Part shown: positions 42,627 through 49,052 of the stretch, piece by piece
Position numbering within the stretch: position 1 is the stretch's first letter
Layout: each line of letters opens with the position of its first letter
Origin: JASFHF01 sp050123375
GTDB taxonomy: Bacteria > Pseudomonadota > Gammaproteobacteria > UBA12402
DNA length: 57,072 bases
Assembly (NCBI GenBank): GCA_050123375.1
Contig: JASFHF010000007.1
Location: 1 to 57,072 of the forward strand
Direction of reading: 5' to 3'
The notes under the pieces: generated by a model
Told to the model about the DNA's origin: nothing
The model's database searches: none
The model's input: the letters and a program-made list of their open reading frames with translations, nothing else
Translations under genes and position numbers: made by a program

Positions 42627-42699
42627 TTTTAGCAGGTTTTATGATATTTTCCAATGGTGTTTTAGCAGTTTTTGTGACATTTTCCAAGGTTGTTTTGCT
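42627..42699 (-). repeat. 33-bp tandem repeats upstream of the DUF4143 ATPase gene
   Basis: Units begin at 42627, 42660 and 42693 (partial), a constant 33-bp period. Shared words are TTTTAGCAG and ATTTTCCAA on the plus strand. On the minus strand each unit reads TTGGAAAAT...CTGCTAAAA and ends in a possible -10 element, 30-100 nt before the gene. A regulatory array is likely. The remainder of 42597-43139 contains a MITE-like palindrome and no supported gene. Confidence 0.55.
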
Positions 42700-42892
42700 A
42701 TAATATTTAAAATTAAATTTCCTGTATTACAACTTCTTGATTTTTCGTAAGCTTTTCTTATTTGCTCCTGACTTCTGCCAATTAGTGCGGTTTCATAAAT
42801 TTTTAAAAATGCATGGCAATGAAAGCTGATCGACAGAAATAAAAGCTTAGTACGGTTTTTCGCGGTTTCAAAAAGCTTAACTTATTGTTAAT

Positions 42893-43026
42893 TAACGTGA
42901 GTTTTGTCTAAGTTTTTAAAAACAGCCCTGGATCCCGCGGTCAAAAAACAAGGCCGCGGGATGACGAGATTTTTTAATAATCATCGTGCTTTCAAATAGT
43001 TTTCTTTTGCTTAGACACTCACGTTA
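42893..43026. repeat. MITE-like element with terminal and internal inverted repeats
   Basis: The left end TAACGTGAGTTTTGTCTAAG (42893-42912) pairs with the right end CTTAGACACTCACGTTA (43010-43026) apart from a small gap. In the centre, ATCCCGCGG (42932-42940) pairs with CCGCGGGAT (42954-42962). The element is about 134 bp and non-coding. The internal CCTGGATCCCGCGGTC...GATGACG pattern is a repeat style often seen in intracellular bacteria. Confidence 0.65.
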
Positions 43027-43139
43027 TTTACGCAAAATTTTAGTTGTAGTGAAATAAATAGTAAGTATTTGAGAGATCTCAAAGAATTTAGGAAAGAGCT
43101 TGATCAAACAACAGGGATTTCCAAAAGGTTTAAATAATA

Positions 43140-44555
43140 TTACTCTTCCACATCAACACCAAAACTTTCTAAAATTTCTGCGAGGTTTTTGCCGGCCTTG
43201 GTGCGGTGTTGTTCTAAAAATACTTCTATATAACTATCTGCAATATACCTGAATTCCGGTCGTGCTAAAATTGGTGCAATTATTTTGGCGCGTGCAAAAT
43301 CTCGGTCATTTTGGTAATCGCATTTTTGAAATAAAATAGCAGCTAATAATGCTGCTTTGGTAACTTGTCTGGTATGAGGAATTTCGTCAAAATTGTAAAT
43401 AAAATGCTGTAGTGAGCGGGTTTTATCCCATTCTAACCATTGATGATAAAACAACATTGCAGATTTTCGGCATTGATTAACATATGCACGTTCGTTGCGA
43501 TCACCTTGATCTAACAGTAGTAAAAACATAATTGCAGGAACCGCTGCTTCAATATTAGCCCAGGAACAATTGCCGGTAGTTTGTAGACTTATGGGTAATT
43601 GTGCAAAAGGATGTAGATTAAGCAGAGAATGTATTTCGTTTTCAATGAAAAACTTTTCTTGACGGGTATACAGCAATTTTTTAGCAAATTCAGAATTTAG
43701 CATTTTAAAATTGCCGACTTGATAAATATTGATTGGTCCTTGAGTGCTGCCGTATGCGCCGCGATCACAGTGCGCAAATAAATCTTTATATTTTATTAAT
43801 GAAATTCCATGACCTGCGTAGCCGATTGGCATTAAAAGCGGTTCGTTAGATAATAGTTGATTAATGTGTTCTTCATGTTCGCTTTTGTTAATGTTGTAAT
43901 GTTGGTATTTAATTAATTCACTGGTGTTATTAAAACAGTCAATTAAAGTATCAAAATCTTCGAAATATTTACGTAGGTGTCGTGCGCCAAAGTTATTACG
44001 AAAACTTTGCAATGAATCATGAATAGCGGCAATCGTAAATTCCAGATAAAATCCTTCAAAATCAATTTCGATTAAAGTTTTGGTTTTGTCTGTAATATCT
44101 ACATGTCCTTGCAATTCATAGCGGTGAGCTAAAAGTTTGGCATTAATAAAATCTTTAGCAAATTCAAAATCAGCGCCGTATTGGCATAACAATTTTACTA
44201 ATTCCTTTTGATGACGCAGAATTGGCATGACTAAAATCGGCTGTCCAGCTAGCGTATATGCGTTTGGATTAGCTTTGTGATCCAGTAATAATTTACATAA
44301 TTTAAGATTGTTAACGTCTACTGCCCAATGCAGTGCGGTGCGGCCGGTTAAATCGGGGAAATCCACTTTCGCACCGGCATTAAGAATTACTGCGGCTTTA
44401 TTGACGCTATCCATAATGGCGGATTGAATTAAAGGGGTGTAACCATATTCATCAATAATATTTAATGGTGCGCCATGGTTGATTGCTTGGATTACATCTT
44501 GTACATCATTGTAAATTATGGCTTTGGATAACGTCATAGTTGCAAATGATAGCAT
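43140..44555 (-). CDS. Ankyrin-repeat protein with cysteine-protease-like C-terminus (effector candidate)
   Basis: A 471-aa protein. Three or four ankyrin repeats span about 10-135 (YGYTPLIQSAI, GRTALHWAV, GQPILVMPIL). The C-terminal half has papain-like active-site words in the order GHGISLI (H249), HCDRG (D264) and TTGNCSW (C330). Overall organisation resembles Legionella AnkH/LegA3, a host-directed effector with three ankyrin repeats and a cysteine-protease-like domain; this match is from memory. An ATG at 44537 (MTLSKAI) is an alternative start; neither has a clear RBS. No secretion genes lie nearby. Confidence 0.75.
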   Translation of the reverse strand: MLSFATMTLSKAIIYNDVQDVIQAINHGAPLNIIDEYGYTPLIQSAIMDSVNKAAVILNAGAKVDFPDLTGRTALHWAVDVNNLKLCKLLLDHKANPNAYTLAGQPILVMPILRHQKELVKLLCQYGADFEFAKDFINAKLLAHRYELQGHVDITDKTKTLIEIDFEGFYLEFTIAAIHDSLQSFRNNFGARHLRKYFEDFDTLIDCFNNTSELIKYQHYNINKSEHEEHINQLLSNEPLLMPIGYAGHGISLIKYKDLFAHCDRGAYGSTQGPINIYQVGNFKMLNSEFAKKLLYTRQEKFFIENEIHSLLNLHPFAQLPISLQTTGNCSWANIEAAVPAIMFLLLLDQGDRNERAYVNQCRKSAMLFYHQWLEWDKTRSLQHFIYNFDEIPHTRQVTKAALLAAILFQKCDYQNDRDFARAKIIAPILARPEFRYIADSYIEVFLEQHRTKAGKNLAEILESFGVDVEE

Positions 44556-44593
44556 AAAATAACGTCAGTTCGATAGTTTCTAAGATAGAACAT

Positions 44594-44780
44594 GTAACAT
44601 CTCTCAATAACTGGAGGTAAGATACTTGCAGCAAATGAGGTTGTCTTTGTTCAGACACGCTCGAGTACATCCCTGTAGCGCTAAGGCTCAGCCATCCATG
44701 GCTTCGCATTGTCTGAAAAAGACAACCTCAATTACTGCAAGTTGATTTGATGTATTGGTCTCCACTTTTTGAGATGTTAC
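44594..44780. repeat. Large nested palindrome with conserved loop (copy A)
   Basis: Outer arms GTAACATCTC/GAGATGTTAC (44594-44603, 44771-44780) enclose a long stem formed by 44624-44657 and 44710-44742 (TGAGGTTGTCTTT pairs with AAAGACAACCTCA, TTCAGACA with TGTCTGAA, ACTTGCAG with CTGCAAGT). The loop (44658-44709) contains CGCT-GAGTACATCC-TGTAG and CCATCCATGGC, which are shared with 48887-48932. It fills most of the 317-nt gap 44556-44872; no gene is seen there. Confidence 0.8.
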
Positions 44781-44832
44781 TCGGAACATGAAGTAACTTC
44801 GTGTTTTTCTTGATTTTGTATTATAAAATGAC

Positions 44833-44842
44833 TACAATTGTA
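44833..44842. promoter_or_regulatory. Candidate operator of DinJ/YafQ module 1
   Basis: The palindrome TACAATTGTA lies just downstream of TATAAA (44823-44828), a -10-like element, 31 nt before the antitoxin start. RelB/DinJ antitoxins autoregulate by binding such palindromes. A similar core, GCTACAATGTAGC, lies upstream of module 2. Confidence 0.45.
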
Positions 44843-44872
44843 ATTGGCTTGATCTAATTTTTGAGGTGAAAT

Positions 44873-45136
44873 ATGACCAAAGCAGCAACGGTACAGGCTA
44901 GAGTTGAAACCAAGCTTAAAAAGCAGGCTGATAGTATTTTAAAGAAAATAGGGATTAGTGCCTCTCAGGTAATTAATGCTTTGTACGCTCAAATAGTAAT
45001 GCGTAAGGGTATACCATTTGAGTTAAGAATTCCCAATGAGGAAACACGGAACGCTATTAATGAGTTAGAAAGCGGCAAAGGTAAAAAATTCGCAACTTTT
45101 AAGGAAATGCTTGAGGATGAGCTTGAAGACGATTAA
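44873..45136 (+). CDS. RelB/DinJ-family antitoxin (module 1)
   Basis: An 87-aa protein. The ribbon-helix-helix start ATVQARVETKLKKQADSILKKIGISASQVINALYAQIV is characteristic of DinJ; the acidic C-terminus (EDELEDD) would wrap the toxin. It neutralises the downstream YafQ-like toxin and represses the operon. GAGGTG lies 6-7 nt before the ATG. Gap to the toxin is 28 nt. Confidence 0.92.
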   Translation: MTKAATVQARVETKLKKQADSILKKIGISASQVINALYAQIVMRKGIPFELRIPNEETRNAINELESGKGKKFATFKEMLEDELEDD

Positions 45137-45164
45137 AGGCTAAAGAACACAAAAAGGAACAATA

Positions 45165-45440
45165 ATGCTCAAAATAGTCAGGTCATCTCAATTTAAAAAA
45201 GACTTAAAAAAAATCATGAAGCAGCGAAAAAATTTAAAGCAGCTTGAGCGCGTTATTAACCATTTACGGTCTAGAAAAGAACTTCCTGAAAAACATCACG
45301 ATCATAATCTTGTTGGTGAATGGTTGGGTTATAGAGAATGCCATATTAACCCTGATTGGCTCCTGATATACAAAATTGACGGTTCGCTTAAGCTGCTGCG
45401 ATTAGCAAGAACTGGCAGTCATTCTGACCTGTTTAAGTAA
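45165..45440 (+). CDS. YafQ-family mRNA interferase toxin (module 1)
   Basis: A 91-aa RelE-fold ribosome-dependent endonuclease. The YafQ pattern is visible: SQFKKDLKKIMKQ at the N-terminus, HHDHNLVGEWLGYRECHI in the middle, and WLLIYKIDG, then RLARTGSHSDLF with the catalytic C-terminal His. All expected residues are present, so it looks intact. Expressed with the antitoxin. Confidence 0.92.
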   Translation: MLKIVRSSQFKKDLKKIMKQRKNLKQLERVINHLRSRKELPEKHHDHNLVGEWLGYRECHINPDWLLIYKIDGSLKLLRLARTGSHSDLFK

Positions 45441-45506
45441 ATTTTCTTGAGAAGCTTCTCAAATTTTAGCATCCTGTAAAAGTTCTTTAAGATTTGAGTA
45501 GTTTGG

Positions 45507-45974
45507 TTATCTTGTTAATTGCGGATTGAAGGACTTTTTATTTGCTGCTTTATTAAGTAGTTCGGAGCGTTTTTCAGCGGTAAGTTGGTTAGCGTTTTGA
45601 TAGATAAGTTGTTCGGAAACTTCTGAATTTTCCACTCGTCTTTCAAAATCTTTAGCCGCATGTTGATTGTTGGCCGGATTGTTAGATAAATTTGGTGGCA
45701 TGCCATCATGTTGGTTGGCGAGCTTTGGTTGTTCTTCAAGATTTAAGCCTGGGCCAGTGCTTTCCGGAGGATCATCGGGTTGACGTAAGCCGATTTTTGC
45801 GCGGGTTTTTTCTGCATGGCCTTCAGTAATTGCTGTTTCAGCGATTCTTTTTAATTCGGTTGGATCAGCTGCATCTGGAATAGAGAATAAATCCGGAGTT
45901 GACGCAGTAGAGCCGCCATTGCTTGTTTTTCCCAGCAATTCTAATTCATCATCTGTGATATTGTTGTAATCCAT
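45507..45974 (-). CDS. Hypothetical disordered protein
   Basis: A 155-aa protein starting MDYNNITDDELELLGK. The ATG at 45974 has GAGGGG about 5 nt upstream, making it better than the ATG at 45986. The sequence is rich in Asn, Glu, Pro and Ser (PDDPPESTGPGLNLEEQPK), without membrane segments or recognisable domains; a short helical part lies at the end (AEKRSELLNKAANK). Small soluble proteins of this kind are common in Legionella-like accessory regions; function unknown. Confidence 0.6.
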   Translation of the reverse strand: MDYNNITDDELELLGKTSNGGSTASTPDLFSIPDAADPTELKRIAETAITEGHAEKTRAKIGLRQPDDPPESTGPGLNLEEQPKLANQHDGMPPNLSNNPANNQHAAKDFERRVENSEVSEQLIYQNANQLTAEKRSELLNKAANKKSFNPQLTR

Positions 45975-46371
45975 AACACCCCTCAATACTATATATTTAA
46001 TAATAGACTATATATGCGAAAAAAGAATGAAAAATTGATGATTTTTGATAATTTTACACTCTTAATTTTCTTACAAATATGGAGCTTAATTCCATATTTG
46101 TAAACTCCGGAACAGGAGCGGGAATCCTTGAATTATGCATTCCGTGGGCGTATTGTCGTATTCCAATCTTTGTTCTGTCCAATGCGGACATAAATCATCC
46201 AGGCACCTAAGGAAACATATTGCTAATCCAATAATAGGTAGTATTATTATCAATTTTAGTAAAGAAGATGGGATAACAAAATTTGCACAAGTGTTAGTTA
46301 CAACAGGAGTAGGCGCATTTTTTTGTTTTGAATCGGTTTCATATTTTTGATCATGGAGTGAGGTAATTAAA
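45975..46371. other. Intergenic stretch without a supported gene
   Basis: Overlapping ORFs on both strands (minus 46086-46427, plus 46135-46350) lack a usable start codon with RBS. The minus frame encodes one hydrophobic segment (LIIILPIIGLAICFL), so a small membrane protein cannot be ruled out. The right end holds the GTGAGG RBS (46355-46360) for the M91 gene. Confidence 0.5.
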
Positions 46372-47592
46372 TTGTCTTTTAAAAAAATACATGATAATGA
46401 AACAGAAGTGTATTCTAACATCACCAATTTACTTAAAACTTATAATCTAAATTTACCTTCAAATAAACAGCTTAAGCTTTTTGCAAAATTGCATAATTTG
46501 CATAATGAATTAACCGAATTACAAAAACAACGTGTTAAGTTGGTAAAAGAAGTAATTACAGAGGGAAAATTAATTTATGTAAGAAAGTTAATAGATGATA
46601 TTGTGATAAAGAAACATCAAAAAGAGGTGGAATTGATAAAAAACCAAAAAAGTTATGTGGGTAAATTATATAATATATTCTATAGTTTTTTTGCTAATAA
46701 TATTTTTGGTTATTCTCATAGTAAAAAAAGAATCATTAAGCCTAAAAAAGATAAACTAGCTTATTTAAGTGAGCAATATCATTTTTTTATTCGCAATGTT
46801 GTTGATTTTACTGCAATCAACAAGGCTGATAAATTACATCTATGCGCATTAATTTTACGCATTATGGCTACGCCAGTTGGACAGCGTTTAATTTTTAAAT
46901 TGAATTTACTGAAATATCAAAGGAAAAATGTAAAAATTTCGATTAAATATGGGAAAAGACTTGTGCTTCAGGTTGGCTTAAGACCACAAGATCGTGAAAA
47001 ATGTAAATGTGAAGATTCTCAGTTAATACCAGAGGGAAATGATAGACAGGCGTATAAAAAATACGACAAAAAAGGACAGCCTGTTGATCAGGTATTTGTA
47101 ATAATTCCGGAGAATTATCTTTCTAAACCTGCTGATATTGTTGCCGGAAAAACTAAAATAGGTCTTATTTATCATCCGCAGTTTATTTCTTTGCTGCATG
47201 AATTTATTCATTGTTTGCATAAGCTGCGTGGGCGTGATCGTAGTATATTATATTTTCGTCATTCGATGAGAAGCCCAATCTATTATTTGTATTATAATGG
47301 TCTTTTTGCCAGTGTTGAGGAAAAGTGGACTATCGAATATGGTAATATATCTGAAAACAAAGCAAGAAAACAAAATGGATTGCCATTACGTTTAGGATTT
47401 TTGGGGGCAATATTGCGTAATCATAATAAGCCGCCGGATTTTTCCGGAATAATATTTTTTGCTCAACATACTATGGGTCGTATTGATTTTAAAGAAGTAT
47501 ATATTGAAAAATCTAACTTCAAGTTTCCTTTTCTCTTAAATACTAAAAATTTAAAAGGAATTACTGGAATTTCTTTTGCAAAATACATTTAG
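46372..47592 (+). CDS. M91-family zinc metallopeptidase (NleD-like effector candidate)
   Basis: A 406-aa protein. HEFIH (276-280) is the zinc/catalytic HExxH motif, E316/E317 in ASVEEKWTI is a candidate third ligand, and SENKARKQNGLPLR (327-340) matches the conserved segment of Peptidase_M91. That family includes the type III effector NleD, which cleaves host MAP kinases. No signal peptide is present, consistent with a dedicated secretion system. The start is a TTG at 46372 with GTGAGG 11 nt upstream. The roughly 190-residue N-terminal region is Lys-rich and unrecognised. It overlaps the next gene's 3' end by 32 bp, convergently. Confidence 0.8.
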   Translation: MSFKKIHDNETEVYSNITNLLKTYNLNLPSNKQLKLFAKLHNLHNELTELQKQRVKLVKEVITEGKLIYVRKLIDDIVIKKHQKEVELIKNQKSYVGKLYNIFYSFFANNIFGYSHSKKRIIKPKKDKLAYLSEQYHFFIRNVVDFTAINKADKLHLCALILRIMATPVGQRLIFKLNLLKYQRKNVKISIKYGKRLVLQVGLRPQDREKCKCEDSQLIPEGNDRQAYKKYDKKGQPVDQVFVIIPENYLSKPADIVAGKTKIGLIYHPQFISLLHEFIHCLHKLRGRDRSILYFRHSMRSPIYYLYYNGLFASVEEKWTIEYGNISENKARKQNGLPLRLGFLGAILRNHNKPPDFSGIIFFAQHTMGRIDFKEVYIEKSNFKFPFLLNTKNLKGITGISFAKYI

Positions 47593-48007
47593 AATTATTT
47601 TTGCTGCAATATTGTTGAAGTGCAGCTAAGACTTTCATCGCTCCAGAATAATCCCGCATGATTTTTGCGGGAGTTTTTGGATTAGTTGCTTTTTTAGATA
47701 AGGCGGTTGTTAGTTTGTTTATATTTTTTTCCAATATTTTATAATTATTTTCGCTAATGTTTTTAATATTTAATTTATTAATAAACTTTGCAAGTTCTTC
47801 AGCTACTTCATTACCACCATATTCGTTGTTTTTAAAAGATTTACTATTTAATTGTTTTTTAATATGATTATAAACTTCTATAAGAGGGTCTAATAATCCG
47901 TACATATCATTTGGATTATACGCGAATTTTGTAATACGTTCTTTTGCTTTTTCTAAAGGAGATTTTCTTTGGCATCCGCAAAAAAATAAGCTTTTGATAT
48001 AGTACAT
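47561..48007 (-). CDS. Hypothetical small protein convergent with the M91 gene
   Basis: A 148-aa protein starting MYYIKSLFFCGCQRKSP. The ATG at 48007 has GAGG 6 nt upstream; the ATG at 48019 is less well placed. A Cys-containing N-terminus is followed by a helical, Lys/Asn-rich body with heptad-like leucines (KNINKLTTALSKKA). The 3' end overlaps the M91 gene by 32 bp tail to tail, so the mRNAs could pair. No family is recognised. Confidence 0.6.
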   Translation of the reverse strand: MYYIKSLFFCGCQRKSPLEKAKERITKFAYNPNDMYGLLDPLIEVYNHIKKQLNSKSFKNNEYGGNEVAEELAKFINKLNIKNISENNYKILEKNINKLTTALSKKATNPKTPAKIMRDYSGAMKVLAALQQYCSKNNSKCILQKKFQ

Positions 48008-48137
48008 AATGTGCCTCATTTTTTAAGTTCAATGTTTAATATATTGTTCAAATATAGTACACAAAACTTAAATTCGCTAACAGGCAAAACAAAGGCTTGT
48101 ATAATCAAATAGTTATGATTGGGTTATAAAGGTGATC

Positions 48138-48174
48138 AAGGTATCAGACACCGCATTGCGGTGTCTGATACCTT
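48138..48174. terminator. Perfect 18-bp hairpin after the small lipoprotein gene
   Basis: AAGGTATCAGACACCGCA (48138-48155) and TGCGGTGTCTGATACCTT (48157-48174) are exact reverse complements with a 1-nt centre. On the plus strand the right arm runs into TTTT. It follows the lipoprotein stop closely. A TATAAT at 48100-48105 precedes it on the plus strand, so a short plus-strand RNA ending here is conceivable. Confidence 0.6.
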
Positions 48175-48175
48175 T

Positions 48176-48352
48176 TCAATTATTATCAAACTGCATTGGC
48201 TTGTATGATTGTTTGATTAACTGCTGTTCTTGTTTGGAAAGTTTTTGCCAGTCTTTGATTGGTATTCCGTACTCATTTCTCTGTATGGTTGCACATGCAG
48301 CAAGGAAAGCGAAACTTATTACAATAAATAATAATTTACTTAGTTTTGACAT
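48176..48352 (-). CDS. Small lipoprotein
   Basis: A 58-aa protein: a lysine-containing start (MSKLSKLL), a hydrophobic stretch, and the lipobox FLAAC with Cys at residue 20, predicting signal peptidase II cleavage and lipid anchoring. The mature 39 residues (ATIQRNEYGIPIKDWQKLSK and a Gln/Lys-rich tail) are hydrophilic; YGIPIKDWQKLS resembles short envelope lipoproteins of unknown role. It lies 20 nt after ssb on the same strand, perhaps co-transcribed. Confidence 0.7.
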   Translation of the reverse strand: MSKLSKLLFIVISFAFLAACATIQRNEYGIPIKDWQKLSKQEQQLIKQSYKPMQFDNN

Positions 48353-48372
48353 GTATTTATTCTGAGCCTTTT

Positions 48373-48816
48373 TTAAAATGGAATGTCATCATCGAGAGCT
48401 TCTTCACCAGCGCTGCTTTTATTGGTTGCGGTTTTATTACCCATTGGAGCTGCTGGTTGAGCGTAAGTAGTGCTGCTATCTTTGCGATCCAGCATTTGCA
48501 TTTCGTTAGCAACTATTTCGGTTGTATATCGATCGTTACCAGTTTTGTCGGTCCATTTGCGGGTGCGAATGCTGCCTTCAATGTAAACTTTTGAGCCTTT
48601 TTTCAAGTATTCCCCGACAATTTCAGCTAAGCGGTTGAAAAATACTACTCTGTGCCATTCAGTGCGTTCTTGTTGGGCACCGGTTTCTTTGTCTTTCCAT
48701 TGTTCGCTGGTGGCTATGCTGATAGTGGTGACAGCACCGCCGCTAGGCATGTAGCGCACTTCTGGATCAGCTCCTAAATTACCGATTAAAATTGCTTTAT
48801 TTATACCTCTTGCCAT
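48373..48816 (-). CDS. ssb: Single-stranded DNA-binding protein
   Basis: A 147-aa OB-fold protein that coats ssDNA in replication, repair and recombination. The start MARGINKAILIGNLGADPEV and the EQWKDKETGAQQERTEWHRV region are typical, and the acidic tip ALDDDIPF recruits partner enzymes. The linker is shorter than in E. coli SSB (178 aa). It is divergent from uvrA with a large palindrome between them. Confidence 0.97.
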   Translation of the reverse strand: MARGINKAILIGNLGADPEVRYMPSGGAVTTISIATSEQWKDKETGAQQERTEWHRVVFFNRLAEIVGEYLKKGSKVYIEGSIRTRKWTDKTGNDRYTTEIVANEMQMLDRKDSSTTYAQPAAPMGNKTATNKSSAGEEALDDDIPF

Positions 48817-48857
48817 TGTTTATCTCCTATACATAAAATTTTTATTTGCTATTTTTT

Positions 48858-48968
48858 GCACACCTTACGGCGAGCTTGTTTGCAAACACGCTACAAGTAC
48901 ATCCATGTAGGCTTCGTTCGTGCATCCATGCACTCAAGAGTTTGCAAACAAGCTCCCCTCCGGTGTGC
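48858..48968. repeat. Palindrome with conserved loop (copy B) in the ssb-uvrA spacer
   Basis: Arms GAGCTTGTTTGCAAA (48872-48886) and TTTGCAAACAAGCTC (48941-48955) are perfect complements, with outer GCACACC/GGTGTGC (48858-48864, 48962-48968). The loop (48887-48940) shares ACGCT, AGTACATCC-TGTAG and GCATCCATG with copy A at 44658-44709, although the stems are unrelated. Confidence 0.8.
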
Positions 48969-49052
48969 TCTATATTCTAACATACATAATTTGCGATTCT
49001 GTTCAGTAAACGCTATAGTAACGTTTCCTGATTAAATCTGCCAGAAAATATT

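Noticed and set aside
46086..46427. Minus-strand ORF with one hydrophobic segment
   Set aside because: The only Met codons lie inside the opposite M91 gene, and none has an RBS; kept only as a note in the intergenic entry.
48132..48365. Plus-strand ORF of 77 codons between 48.1 and 48.4 kb
   Set aside because: It is the shadow of the minus-strand lipoprotein gene, whose lipobox and composition are convincing.
49000..49052. LexA (SOS) box upstream of uvrA
   Set aside because: No CTGT-N8-ACAG pattern is present; CTGTTCAGTAAACG only matches one half-site.
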